Below are positions 10,632 to 21,358 of a stretch of DNA of 64,000 nucleotides, piece by piece (the stretch's first letter is position 1; each line of letters begins with the position of its first letter). The notes below the pieces were generated by a model that worked only from the letters and a program-made list of their open reading frames with translations, was not told the DNA's origin and searched no databases. Origin of the DNA: Cliona cf. orientalis (lineage: Eukaryota > Porifera > Demospongiae > Clionaida > Clionaidae); the NCBI GenBank assembly GCA_963930775.1, contig OZ005690.1, positions 4,696,225-4,760,224 on the forward strand, in the 5' to 3' direction. A program made the position numbers and the translations under genes.

Positions 10632-12215
10632 TTATTCATAACTCATGCTGATCCTTGTCCGCCTCTTGTACATTTTAACAATTACTACCAGCACTATGAA
10701 ACCAATCAGTACTATAACTCCTTCCATTATTAAGTACCATAAGATTCTACTCGTCAGTGGAGCATTCTTCCACAGAGAGTCGTTTTTGATGAAGGCTTCT
10801 GATATTGATGCATTAATCAGTGCACCAAGACCAAATAGTGCACATGCTATTCCGAGCACCAGTCCTTTCATGTTGAATGGTACCTGAGCACAAATGAACT
10901 CAATAGCGGAAAGAACGTACAAAAAAATCGACAAACCAATTAGAAAATTTGGTAGAATCACCCAATGAGCATCTATAGTGTAACTGTAGGAGTCTTTCTG
11001 AAAATTAGTGGTCTGATTCGATCTCTTTTCATGAAGATAAGAGAATGTGTCTATTCCCAGTAGAACAAGCACAGCAGCAAAGAAGATGAATATGGAACAT
11101 AGAAATTTGATAGCAATACTAATCTGTAGGATGAATCTGCGAAACAGCGGATGTATCACAATTAGATAAATCAGCACAACTACTGCTGAATATGTAAAAG
11201 TGGCATAGTATATGCTCATGCCGTGATAACATCCATTTATGGTATCATCACTTGGCCAGTTTCCCAAATGAATGGCAATCTGATAAGAAATATCGTTTAT
11301 TGTTCCTGATCCACTGCTGAATATGGTGAATACCACGATGACCACCAATACCCGGAAAAACGTTTTGACATCTTCCACCTGCTCACTTGTGAAAGGTCCA
11401 TTGTAGACCCTCTTTGCAATGTTAAATATAGACAGAATCCCTTGATTCTCTTGAGAATATAATATTTTCCATCCTTTCAGTTTGTGTTTGATCAAGTAGT
11501 GAATCACTTTTAATACCAGAGGCAGTGGGTTCTCAATTACTTGTTCTTTTGCAAGCCAATGACCAGCAATGAAATTTGAGCAAACAGCCAGTGTTAAAAA
11601 CATTGCTATGATCAAGACAGCCACATACTCCTGTACACAATAGCTGCTGTAGTACATGACTATGCCAGAGGTGAAAATGGTCATTGTGTACCAAGCAATG
11701 ACTGACTGGATTTCTGTGCTGGAAGCATCAATCACTTGATCAATTCCAAATTGGACAATATTTGCTTGAAACGCCCCTAGACCAATCCCCATGATGAATT
11801 TAGAGGAGAGAGATACCCAGGGGTCACCGTGAGTCCCATAAGCTTCAACCACTCTACCAATTACTAGGCTAACCCCATTCAGCATTGCCCCAAACCACAT
11901 TATCCATATGCCACAACGTATCACTTTGTACCTTCCAAAGAAAGCATCTGCCAGCCATCCGCCTATTGGTAGCAATAAGCCCATTGATATCGTAGCATCT
12001 GGTTGTAAGGGCAACTTTCCTTTGATGGGACTTCGCGATATCTTTCTTAGTGTGAAATAGTGGTACACCGGAAAGCATAGGAAACTCCAAATCAGTACTA
12101 GAAGAGCTCCTTTGTGTTTGAGCCATTTAGTCTTGAAAGTTGGTCTACAACAGCTCTTGTGGTTATCCCCTTCTCTTATTGCGATAAGATCATCCAGACT
12201 TGACTCGAGCGCCAT
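10632..12215 (-). CDS. POT (SLC15/PTR2)-like membrane transporter
   Basis: A single open exon of 527 codons with about 11-12 hydrophobic segments. Family features are GGWLADAFFGRYK at residues 85-97 (POT consensus is close to LADRFLGRYK), QFGIDQV at 155-161 (consensus FGADQF) followed by a helix with WYTMTIF, GPFTSEQVEDVK near 273-284 (consensus close to PYTEEEVEEVK), and EFICAQVPFNMKGLVLGI near residue 445 (the late POT signature). POT proteins are major-facilitator carriers that usually couple oligopeptide uptake to protons. The first helix lacks the usual ExxER motif, so the coupling mechanism or substrate may differ. The stop codon replaces a glutamine codon of the 462-1488 copy; the next codons still read TNWQD, so the C-terminus was shortened by about ten residues. 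Transport role is inferred from the family; the substrate is unknown. Confidence 0.85.
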   Translation of the reverse strand: MALESSLDDLIAIREGDNHKSCCRPTFKTKWLKHKGALLVLIWSFLCFPVYHYFTLRKISRSPIKGKLPLQPDATISMGLLLPIGGWLADAFFGRYKVIRCGIWIMWFGAMLNGVSLVIGRVVEAYGTHGDPWVSLSSKFIMGIGLGAFQANIVQFGIDQVIDASSTEIQSVIAWYTMTIFTSGIVMYYSSYCVQEYVAVLIIAMFLTLAVCSNFIAGHWLAKEQVIENPLPLVLKVIHYLIKHKLKGWKILYSQENQGILSIFNIAKRVYNGPFTSEQVEDVKTFFRVLVVIVVFTIFSSGSGTINDISYQIAIHLGNWPSDDTINGCYHGMSIYYATFTYSAVVVLIYLIVIHPLFRRFILQISIAIKFLCSIFIFFAAVLVLLGIDTFSYLHEKRSNQTTNFQKDSYSYTIDAHWVILPNFLIGLSIFLYVLSAIEFICAQVPFNMKGLVLGIACALFGLGALINASISEAFIKNDSLWKNAPLTSRILWYLIMEGVIVLIGFIVLVVIVKMYKRRTRISMSYE

Positions 12216-13063
12216 ACCTTATACAGTATACTACTAGTTAGTGAAGATAGCAATAGTACTAGGTAAGTGAATGTTCAACCTGTGCGCCTATAGCTAAGCT
12301 GTAACTAACATAATAATAATATTATTAAAGTAGCTTAGCCAAGTTCATGCATTATTAGTCGATGCAATGTTCAAAAGCTAGTTGATCAGTTGAAGCGTAG
12401 CTCTCGGACTTAGTCTATCTTCGGTACTGTCACTACATTGTACTTCCCGTAAATGAGCAGATTTAAATTGATGATAATAATATTAAATCAACTTTGAAAT
12501 ACAGAGATAAACATTATTACGTTATCAATGCTTTCAAAAACATCACTTCATTCTTTGAAGAGTACAGCATAGCAGCAGTACTAAAGGAATAGTAAACTTT
12601 CAATGTTGCTTTCAAAAACATAAAAACAGCTACAAGCTCTTATAAAATTCAATGTTACACCAATTATTAGCTCTGTATTTTTGAACAACAGAAGATGAGT
12701 ACCTTCTTGCGTGTTGTAATATATTATGTTCATTGCAGTGTGTGCAAACTAGCTGAAATAAATATTTTAAAACAAATACTAGAGTAAGGTCAGGTGTCAC
12801 ATGCAATATTTTAGACCAAGTCCCATGCTCATGGTATACAATTTGTACATGTGATAGGCTCATAACTTTGAAAATTAGGTAATAAGAATATTTAGAAAAC
12901 TTGGAAGGTAATTAGTTATGATGAGATAGCTAGGTGTATATTTAGCTGATGTACTAAGTATATAAAATTGTGTTTTTACTCACAAATTTGTGTGAAGTAT
13001 ACGCAGTAGTACGGTATGAACGTCTAGCTGAAACAACTTAAGGATCAAGTCAATAGGTTAGCC

Positions 13064-13158
13064 TCGTTCCCAGGCTCCCCCTCTCCTTTTCTCACTTTTT
13101 TTGCATGTGAATATTACACACAAAAAACTGAAGGAGGGGGAGAGCCTGGTACGGAATG
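13064..13158. repeat. Small hairpin repeat with CCTCGTTCCCAGGCTC end
   Basis: CCTCGTTCCCAGGCTCCCC is mirrored by GGGGGAGAGCCTGGTACGG about 60 bases later. Related CCTCGT-CCCAGGCTC pieces occur near 16580, 17560, 56745 and 62590, so this is a dispersed short element end. Confidence 0.65.
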
Positions 13159-13169
13159 GTCTTGCAGAT

Positions 13170-13355
13170 GTTTACGTAAAAGTGGAAAAATTGCCATGAT
13201 TCTATCATGGGAAGATTTTACGTGATATCTCCCTTGGGTTGATCATGGGGAGATTTTACCCATGATTTTACATCAATATTATGTAAAGTATTCCCAGTGT
13301 TTATATTGTATCGGAAAATTTTACGTTAGGTCCAAGTAAAATCTTCCCATGCAAT
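13170..13355. repeat. Short copy related to the 29128-31325 element
   Basis: It contains ATCATGGGAAGATTTTACGT and partner motifs in inverted order (ACGTAAAATCTTCCCAT type), the same subunits that fill the arms of the large element at 29128-31325. Probably a solo or internally deleted copy. Confidence 0.6.
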
Positions 13356-13399
13356 ACTGACTAGAGACAAGCACAATTATGATTTGGGCATAATAGGTG

Positions 13400-13625
13400 G
13401 TTTTGTTACATCCCTATGCTTGCTTTTCTTAACTATTGTGCACCTATTAATCATGGTTGATCATGATGTGTTTGTTGAGTGCGGTATGTGGGAGACATTC
13501 GTGAAGGTTGTTCCCTAGTTGTTACAATGGTTCAGATTTATCAGTCTGATTCAATCGCATTATTACTGGTTATTTTAATTTGCACTCTTCAAAAAGCAAG
13601 CATAGGGATGACATTGTATAGTTTA
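13400..13625. mobile_element. Hairpin MITE, ATCCCTATGCTTGCTTTT family
   Basis: ATCCCTATGCTTGCTTTTCT at 13411-13430 is mirrored by AAAAAGCAAGCATAGGGAT at 13590-13609. A second, longer copy of the same family lies at 62830-63210. Confidence 0.7.
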
Positions 13626-14074
13626 TCTCTTATTTGTGTACTTTTTGATCCTGCCATTGCTACTTCATTCTTCAATTGTTTAACTTGTTGCTGTTCTTTT
13701 TATTGCATTTAGTGTAATATCAATGCCATCTTACATGGTTTGCTCACAACTTCTGATTAACTCAGGGAGTTAAAATTGCCGAGAATAAGTTATAACTTAG
13801 TTTATTGTGCTAAAGATAACAATTAAACATGTGGCCTAGCTGTACTGGAAATATATAATTATTAAGTTGATAGTGCATATTATTATTATTGTACATATTC
13901 TATGATACACTATTATGACATTGTAGTAATAATTGCTATAAATTAAAGAATATTATCACCAATGTATACACTGCACGTATAGTATCGTAATATATATAAT
14001 TATATTGTCATAGTCACATTTAACTAAGGGATTTAGTGTACATAATATATAGCTACAGGCAAGATCAGCTGCAA

Positions 14075-15649
14075 TCATGCATCATGATCCACATCGGAGT
14101 ATGAAATTGAATTATCTTCTCTAGTTCCATAGTACTCCTCTGCAAAGATGTGCACATTAACCACTTCATCTCTCTCCCTCAACCTGTACTTGCAGGCTAC
14201 AATGGAGAACACAATACCACTAACCAGGATAATGACTGTAACCACAGCATAACTGACTATTCCGTTGCAGCTAAGAGCACTGTGGAGGTGTGTGCACAGA
14301 AGTCGTTGAATTAAAGCAAGGAGTCCTCCGATTCCGTAGCGAATGACGTAAAAGATTCCAATTAGTATTCCTTTCATATTTTGCGGTGATTGAGCAATGA
14401 TAAACTCAAGAAGGGAGACTTTGAGTGCAATATAAGAAATCTCAAACAAGACCATCGGAATTACAAGATTCAAGTAAGCTATGATATTGATGCGTTCACC
14501 TATGCTGGTAGTGTACTCGAGACAATTAATCAGCAAAATGTACAGTGCACAGGTGAATGTAAGGACAGAGCCTATTCCTATTCGTTTCAGCATACTTAGA
14601 TAATAGTTGCAGAAGTGAATGAATAATGCACGAGCTAGAACTAAGAAACCCATCGTGGCTGTACGACATACAGCACTCATCAAAAGGTCACTACTCTTTG
14701 ATGCATTGGTTGCTGTAATTTTAAATGATGTTGTGTTGCCAAATAATAATTGATTAAAAAATGAAAAAACAAGAATGCCTGCCAAGGAGAGTAGTAGTTT
14801 AAAAAGGTGAAGAAATGTTCTCACATCCTCAACCTCTTCAGTTGTGAATGGACCTCCATACTTGCTCTTACCAAGGTCGATCCTTGAGGGTATTTCATTT
14901 TCCCAATATGTAAAAGCACTGCGCTGTACTGGGCATTTATTATCCTTAGCAAACTTTAGGATGCGGTAGATTAGGTGATAAGGATTTGAACTTTTTACTC
15001 CAGGATTTGACATTGTGCTCTCATTTGTGAACCACTTGGACATGAAGCAACTCTTAATACTCAAAGCGACTGAAATCAAAAGTGCACCGAGAAGATTCAA
15101 TGCAAGAGGAATTCTTTCAGTAATGTTTTTATTTTCGGAGAGAGAAAGCAAATAAAATATCCAGTGAATTAATGCAGCCAAAAGACGTTCTATCATGACA
15201 TACCAGAATACGAATGCACTGAAGTGATCACTTGGAGCCCATTGAAGTTGGTCGGTGCCAAACTGTAGGGACACAACTTGAAATGATGATAGTCCCAACA
15301 CATAGAATATAAAGAGAGTCAAGACAAGCAAAGACTGAATCCACTGAGCAATGTCATAATACTCTAACATTGCACTGATGAACGTAGACATGATCACTGT
15401 TGCCCATTGAACCCATAAGCTGAACTGTATCAGTCTGTATCTTCCAATAAAGGCATCGGCAAATAGTCCAAGAACAAAATACAAAATTATTATAGAAAGA
15501 AACAAGATCACTCGATACCAATCATCCAACACATAAGTATCTGACACTAAAAAAACTGAAGAGTACACCAACACAGTTGTTACATTCCACAACATTATGG
15601 TGACCACTTTCTTGTTCTTCAATAAGCTGCATAATATCCAAGCTACCAT
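14075..15649 (-). CDS. POT (SLC15/PTR2)-like membrane transporter, second subfamily
   Basis: A single open exon of 524 codons, clearly but distantly related to the 10632-12215 gene. Motifs are LGLFADAFIGRYRLI near residue 60, LQFGTDQLQWAPSD near 130 (close to the POT FGADQF motif), GPFTTEEVEDVRTF near 265, and SLLEFIIAQSPQNMKGILIG near 425 (late POT signature). About 12 hydrophobic helices are visible; the tail is acidic and tyrosine-rich (FAEEYYGTRED). The N-terminus is short and lacks the ExxER proton-coupling motif and the usual first-helix context, so the start at 15649 could be internal, although the pseudogene at 17888-19437 begins at the equivalent ATG. Predicted plasma-membrane or organelle carrier for peptides or other small solutes; substrate unknown. 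It lies in a tandem duplication with 17888-19437, flanks included. Confidence 0.83.
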   Translation of the reverse strand: MVAWILCSLLKNKKVVTIMLWNVTTVLVYSSVFLVSDTYVLDDWYRVILFLSIIILYFVLGLFADAFIGRYRLIQFSLWVQWATVIMSTFISAMLEYYDIAQWIQSLLVLTLFIFYVLGLSSFQVVSLQFGTDQLQWAPSDHFSAFVFWYVMIERLLAALIHWIFYLLSLSENKNITERIPLALNLLGALLISVALSIKSCFMSKWFTNESTMSNPGVKSSNPYHLIYRILKFAKDNKCPVQRSAFTYWENEIPSRIDLGKSKYGGPFTTEEVEDVRTFLHLFKLLLSLAGILVFSFFNQLLFGNTTSFKITATNASKSSDLLMSAVCRTATMGFLVLARALFIHFCNYYLSMLKRIGIGSVLTFTCALYILLINCLEYTTSIGERINIIAYLNLVIPMVLFEISYIALKVSLLEFIIAQSPQNMKGILIGIFYVIRYGIGGLLALIQRLLCTHLHSALSCNGIVSYAVVTVIILVSGIVFSIVACKYRLRERDEVVNVHIFAEEYYGTREDNSISYSDVDHDA

Positions 15650-16114
15650 TATAATAAACTGCTATAATATATCACTGTAAGAAGCTAATGGTTATTTAAC
15701 CATTGTTTGATTTCATGCCTCCTTTCTGTATAGATCATTAACCACTAGCATGAGGAGATTAGCCCTGTATATATTACTGTAGGTAGTAATACATTATTAG
15801 TCAATGCAATGTTTGAAAGTTGGTCTGTCGAAGCATAGCTCTTAGTCTGTATTTCAAACTTGATTTAATATTATATTACCATCAATTTACATCTGCTCAT
15901 TAACTGGAAAGTGCAATGTAGCAACAGTAACAAAGAAATAGTAAATTTCATCATGCTTTCAATGCTGCTTTTAAAACATCACTTCATTCTGAATCTCTAG
16001 AAAGTATAAAAATTTAATAACAGCAGTAGCTACTGAAGGAATAGCAAACCTCTCAAACTACTGGTTTATTTTCATTATTGCTTTTAAAAACATGAAATAA
16101 TATATCTATATTAA
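15650..16114. other. Duplicated 5' flank of the POT-like gene
   Basis: No gene. The sequence corresponds to 19440-19810 (CATGCCTCCTTTCTG versus CATGCTTCCTTTTTG, then CAATGCAATGTT and GAAGCATAGCT), showing that the duplication included several hundred upstream bases. Any promoter shared by the two copies would lie here; none could be identified. Confidence 0.55.
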
Positions 16115-17076
16115 GCTTGGGAGTCTGTACACAGTGGACTGGACGCTTGGGAGTCTGTACACAGTGGACTGGACTACTGGACTGACCTTTGACCTAAAAT
16201 TTAGCCACAATTTGCTTATCTAAATTATAGGTCACAACAAGTGGGGAGTTTGGAGGATTCTAATAGATGTCAGGTAAGCTACTTCATGCACATTACATGC
16301 ACGTATTAGCTAGTCGTTTTGTTTAAATCATGGTTAGCTACCGCGCCCTCTTTAGTTGTAGAGTACTTTGATCTAGTCTGTAACTACGGTCTCGATACTC
16401 AAGGGGGATATGATACACGCATCTCAGCTAGCCTCAGCCACGTACTAGCTGCTTGTAGCATAATAGAGAATTTAGAAATAGGCTATTTTAATAGCTAATC
16501 CCTTCTCTGTAACAGTTGATACCTACACAAGATAGGTGAAGCATATTAAATTTCAATGTGTCTAGCCCATCAACACCTAGCCTCGTACCCAGGCTCTTCT
16601 AGAGGTGGAGGAAGGGCCTGGGTACATGCAGGGCTACACCTAGTCTCCTGGGAGCAAGACTATTATCAACACTGCCCCTTACCCATTATATCATAGCTAT
16701 ATAAACATTTGCCATTTTCAGTTGTTGCATGCTACATGTACATGAACATATACGTTGCAATATCTTAGCTACTACACTCAGACAGAACTACCATGTGCCG
16801 GGGACCTACCTGTTCCATTAAATGCATAGCTGAGCAATTTGCATACAAAAGTAGCGCACACAAAATCTGCTGTAGCTATTAAATCGTGAATATAAAGTAG
16901 AACTTGAATAGTCACACTCGTACGTGGCAACTTGTGTACATCTTGATCTATACAGTTACACTCTCTTCTCCCTAAGCAGACTAACATATAATGTTGGGCT
17001 AAATATGAGGTCAAAGGTCAGTCCAGTAGTCCAATCCAGTAATCCATTCAGTAGTCCAATCCACTGTTGACAGACT
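16115..17076. mobile_element. DNA element with GGACTACTGGACTGACC inverted ends
   Basis: The left end has a 30-base tandem duplication (GCTTGGGAGTCTGTACACAG unit) and then GGACTACTGGACTGACCTTT. The right end mirrors it as AGGTCAAAGGTCAGTCCAGT followed by repeated CCAGTAGTCCAATCC units. About 800 bases in between have no supported frame. It inserted in the 5' flank between the two duplicated transporter units. Confidence 0.75.
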
Positions 17077-17206
17077 CTCTATAAACTCTTTATAGAATTC
17101 ATACACTAATTATTTGCTATGTATTTGGAACAATAGAAAATGAGTATCTTCTTGTGTACTTGACTCAATAAGTTAGTAGAGCATGGAACACAGCATGAAA
17201 TAGAAA

Positions 17207-17249
17207 CTTATTAGGACGTTTCGGCTCAGGGGCCTTCGTCAGCTAATGC
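17207..17249 (-). ncRNA. Hammerhead-ribozyme-like motif (Penelope/retrozyme type)
   Basis: Read on the minus strand, the order is ATTAG, CTGACGA, a small helix (GGC, six-base loop, GCC), GAAA, CGTC, then CTAAT. This fits the type-I hammerhead: helix I is formed by ATTAG with CTAAT (5 bp), the CUGANGA box is intact, helix II is GGC/GCC, the GAAA box is intact, helix III is minimal with almost no loop, and cleavage would follow GUC. Hammerheads with such short helix III are known from Penelope-like retroelements and retrozymes. No reverse transcriptase was found next to it, so this is probably a terminal remnant. Activity is not shown. Confidence 0.65.
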
Positions 17250-17887
17250 ACTAGCTACATGCATAGCAATGAGCCTGTACAACATCATCTTCTTGTGTGT
17301 TGTAATTATGTAGGTTATCAAAGACTAGAGTGAGATTAGGTGTCACATGTACTACTTTAGACCAATATAATATTACTGTAATGTCATTGAAAATCAGTTA
17401 ACAGTTAGGTCCATGGGACACGTGAAAGATACATGCAGATCTGTGAATATTAATTTTAGCTACCTACATACATACTTTTACATGGTAGATAAGATAAAGC
17501 ATAGGACCATACTTTGATTGAGCAATGAGTACAGCATATTCTTATTAGTATGAGGGGAAGAGCCTGGGGACGAGATAATCATAATGCTTAATAAAATTAA
17601 TACTGCAGTTAATTGTCATCTTCTTCAATTCAGCTCAAGAAGTCATAATTGCCGAGAATAAATTATACAACTTAATTTATCATACTATAGGTAATTACGC
17701 ATGTGGCCTGTACTAGAATTACATAATTATACGATACATTATTATTGTACAGATTCTATAATATTGTACCCAATGCTATAGCAGATCACTAAATTAATGT
17801 ATTGTACGTAATAATTATGATACTAATAGTATGCCATAGATAACTATTAGAGGTTCTGAATCAGTTGCTGTGCAAAGTCAGCCGTAA
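17250..17887. other. Non-coding 3' flank of the POT pseudogene
   Basis: No gene. 17640-17880 is the duplicate of the 3' flank of the 14075-15649 gene (shared ATTGCCGAGAATAA and ATGTGGCCT stretches). Confidence 0.5.
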
Positions 17888-19437
17888 TCATGCATCCTGA
17901 TCCACATCAGAGCATGAATTTGAACCATCTTCTCTAGTTCCATAGTACTCCTCTGCAAAGATGTGCACGTTAACCACTTCATCTCTCTCCCTCAACCTGT
18001 ACTTGCAGACTACAATGGAGAACACAGTACCACTGACCAGGGTAATGACTGTGACTACGGCATAACTGACTATTCTGTTGCAGCTGATAGCACTGTGGAG
18101 GTGCTTGCACATAAGTTTTTGAATTAAGGCAAAGAGTCCTCCAATTCCGTAGCGAATGACATAAAAGATTCCAATTAGTATTCCTTTCATATTGTGCGGT
18201 GACTGAGCAATGATAAACTCCAGGAGAGAGACAGTGAGCACAATGTAAGAAATATCAAACAAGGGAATCAAAATTACGAGATTCAAGTAAGCTATGATAT
18301 TGATGTAGCGTTCACCTATTCTGGTAGTATACTGGAGACAGTTAATCAACAAAATGTACACTGCACATGTGAACGTAAAGACAGAGCCTATTCCTATTCG
18401 CTTCAGCATACTTAGATAATACTTGCAGAAATTAGAGAATAATACGAGCTAGGATTAGGAAACCCACCGTGGCTGTATGACATAAAGCATTGATCAAAAA
18501 ATTGCTCTTCGGTGTAATTACAAGTAATGTTGTGCTACCTGATTGAATAAAATATGAGGAAATCAGAATGCCTGCCAAGGAGAGTAGTAGTTTAAAGAGA
18601 TGGAGAAATGTCCTCACATCCTCAACCTCTTCAGTTGTGAATGGACCTCCGTACTTCCTCTTACCAAGGTTGATCCTTGAGGGGATTTCATTTTCCCAAT
18701 ACGTAAAAGCACTGCGCCCTACCGGGTATTTATGCTCCTTAGCAAACTTTAGGACGCGGTAGATTAGGCGATATGGATTTGAACTATTTGGCATTGTGCT
18801 CTCATTTGAGAACCACTCGGACATGAAGCAACTCTTAATACTCAGAGCAACTGAAATCAAAAGTGCACTGAAAAGACTAAACACAAGAGGAATTCTTTCG
18901 GTAGCTAATGTTTTTTATTTTCAGAGAGAGAAAGCAAATAAAATATCCACTGAATCAGTGCAGCCAAAAGACGTTCTGTCATGAGATACCAGAAAACGAA
19001 TGCACTGAGGTGATCACTTGGAGCCCCTTGAAGTTGGTCAGTGCCAAACTGCATGGACACAATTTGAAACGATGATAGTTCCAACATAAAAAATATAATT
19101 AGAGTTAAGAAAAACAAAGACTGAATCCACTGAGCAATGTCATAATACTCTAACATTGCACTGATGAAGGTAGACATGATCACTGTTATCCACTGAATCC
19201 ATAAGCTGAACTGTATCAGTCTGTATCTTCCAATGAAGGCATCGGCAAATAGTCCAAGAACAAAATACAAAATTATTACAGAAAGAGATAAGACCACTCA
19301 ATACCAATGATCCAATTCACATTAGTATTTGATACTAAAAAAACTGACCAGTACACTAACACACTTGTTACATTCCACAACAGTATGGTGACCACTTTCT
19401 TATTCTTCAACAAGCTGCATAATCTCCAAGCTACCAT
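17888..19437 (-). pseudogene. POT-like transporter, frameshifted duplicate
   Basis: This copy is highly similar over its whole length to the transporter at 14075-15649, starting at the equivalent ATG (19437) and ending at the equivalent stop. It is broken in at least four places: an indel in the region encoding residues 15-25, an arginine codon turned into TGA at about 19298, an indel near 18895 and another near 18420. The pieces between stay well conserved (GPFTTEEVEDVRTF, SLLEFIIAQSPHNMKG). Decay therefore looks recent. It is the downstream member of a tandem duplication of roughly 3.8 kb. Confidence 0.9.
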
Positions 19438-19825
19438 CGCAATTAAAGCTATATCTATAATTACAATAATATAAGTAATTAATTCACTGTAATAAACTAA
19501 TGGTTATTTTAACAGTTGTCTCGGTTTCATGCTTCCTTTTTGTAGATCATTATAACCATTAGCATGTGTAAATTAGCTCTGTATTACTGTATAGGTATTA
19601 TATTATTATTATTAGAGTCAATGCAATGTTCGATAGCTAGTTGGTCTGTTGAAGCATAGCTACATAGCTCTCTGTATTTCAAACATTATTATCATCAATT
19701 TATATATCTCTCATTCACTGGAAAGTGCAATATAGCGACAGTACCAAAGAAATGGTAAACTTCACCATGTTTCAATGCTGTTTTAAAAACATCACTTCAT
19801 TCAGAATCTTTGGAAAGTATAGGTC
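19438..19825. other. Duplicated 5' flank of the POT pseudogene
   Basis: No gene. Matches 15650-16050. Part of it (about 19660-19790) appears again near 20035-20160, where the last ~45 bases are inverted, as after a hairpin-mediated rearrangement. Confidence 0.5.
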
Positions 19826-20035
19826 AGGTTTTAATGGTGAGTATCTATTAATTGTGAATTACGAGTTTTTCTACGTTTCCCAATTAATAGATTCGCAAAC
19901 ATAAACGTGCACGTATTCTACAGTGTGGTACAGGTCATCCATCGCAATTATTGGATTCGAAATTTGGCCTGACTTGACTAGAACGCAATTATTAAACTAT
20001 GCAGTTAAAACCTAGCTGTCTTACGGTACTAGCTC
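19826..20035. repeat. Dispersed ~200-bp repeat, copy 1
   Basis: It shares about 180 bases with 38010-38190, including GAGTTTTTCTAC, GATTCGCAAACATAAAC and TTTGGCCTGACT. Sub-terminal inverted pieces (AATTGTGAATT / AATTATTGGATTCG and mirrored TTAAAACC) suggest a MITE. No coding content. Confidence 0.7.
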
Positions 20036-20494
20036 TCTGTATTTCAAACTTGATTTTATATTATTACCATCAATTTACATCTCTCATTCACTGGAAAGTG
20101 CAATATAGCAATGGAAGCATTGAAACATGGTGAAGTTCACCATTTCTTCTGTACTGTTAAGCAGAAATGGGGCGAGACAATCATAATCATACTTTTAGCA
20201 AGAAGTATTGAGTGTTAGCTACTGAAGTAGTTGCATAATATAATATTATCATATTAATAGGCAGAATTAATCTAGCTACCATCATAAATCATGAAGATTT
20301 AATAAGTCTTGCCACTATAATAGTACTGTTTCAAAACTTGTATTGAATTGCATTTTAATTTCTAACTCAACAATACATAATAGTTAATGCTGTAACAACA
20401 CCTATAATAAACGTAAGGATTATTATCTATTGCCTGGTGAAGGCAAAGATGTTAACAGACATGAGAGGAAGTGCTGATCCTGGAGAAAATTCCA

Positions 20495-20570
20495 GGATCC
20501 AGCCGAGATTCGAACTCAGGACCTTGTTTCTGATTACTATAGTCGACACTCTTACCACTGACCTCCACCC
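20495..20570 (-). pseudogene. tRNA-like sequence (SINE head or tRNA relic)
   Basis: The minus strand contains a box-A-like CAGTGGTAAGAGTGTC and a box-B GGTCCTGAGTTCGAATCTC at normal tRNA spacing, so a D arm and T arm can be drawn. The acceptor arm does not pair well, and the anticodon arm is irregular. This fits a tRNA-derived SINE or decayed tRNA rather than a functional gene. Confidence 0.6.
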
Positions 20571-20705
20571 ACAGCGTAACAACAGCTGGGTCATCCATGG
20601 AATCTACATTCCTTGTCATCTCCTATGCTCAGTGTGCGAAAGTGTCCTTCGAGATTCTGACATGGACACAAATGTTGGGTGAAGGTTATGTGCCTATAAG
20701 AAAGG

Positions 20706-21008
20706 TTGCATGTGTTTTTGAGTGGAACAGTAGAATACTTTAGCAATGATCACCTGCCGTACGCAATTCCAGCACTTCTTGTAGTCCTGTTGATAGTTTT
20801 GCTCCCACTTCTTTTCATGCTCTACCCTAATGGTATCCAAGTTATAAGTGGGATTTGTGGTGAAAGAGAAATTATGCCAGATGACTACTCAGTATCTGGT
20901 AACAATGCTATTGTTCTTGTATTTGTGTACGGATTCACAATCATTTTATATTCCTTTCTTGGATTATTTGCTGATGTATTCAACATGGCATCGGAAGATA
21001 AAGACTGA
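20706..21008 (+). pseudogene. Fragment of the beta-helix/7TM family plus POT-like tail
   Basis: The first part (GTVEYFSNDHLPYAIPALLV) matches the segment around YAIPAVFFLFFLVIVP of the 1919-5193 pseudogene. The last part (IILYSFLGLFADVF) resembles the FVLGLFADAF motif of the 14075 transporter, although that similarity is short. There are no flanking domains. It is a shuffled scrap, not a gene. Confidence 0.55.
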
Positions 21009-21118
21009 TACAGTTTAGCTTGAGGGTATACAATTGATTACCAGTATCCAAGCGATTGTGAAACCATACACAAATACAAGAACAATAGCATTGTTACCAG
21101 ATACTGAGTAGTCATCTG
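20878..21118. repeat. Inverted duplication of ~63 bases
   Basis: 20878-20941 (CAGATGACTACTCAGTATCT onward) reappears in reverse complement at 21055-21118, with about 110 bases between. The duplicated piece includes part of the open frame at 20706-21008, so the event happened after that fragment arrived. Confidence 0.85.
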
Positions 21119-21358
21119 CCCATGGCACTGAATCAGGAAAGATAGAAATAATGTATAGCTACATGTCACATACCACTAGATTATGGTGACAGCTTCTTTT
21201 TTATAAACAGATGCAAAATTCTACAACTTGCCATCAACAGTTAATGTTAGCTACATAAGACACCGTTTTTGTTTCTAGTTACAATGTCGTTATTATCGTG
21301 AAGCTGGCAGATACAATACTTGACAAACTTGGTAGATAATAATATGCAGGGTCAATAC

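Larger units (their letters stand above)
12216..14074. other. Intergenic region sharing duplicated flanks
   Basis: No gene is supported. 12340-12480 resembles 15795-15910 and 19610-19710 (GTCGATGCAATGTTC, TTGAAGCATAGCTC), and 12640-12870 resembles 17090-17370, so the transporter genes were duplicated with their flanks. 13750-14050 matches the 3' flank at 17640-17880. Small hairpin elements are listed separately. Confidence 0.6.

Noticed and set aside
12630..12863. 77-codon minus frame between the transporter genes
   Set aside because: The region is duplicated flank; the matching copy at 17090-17370 does not keep the frame.
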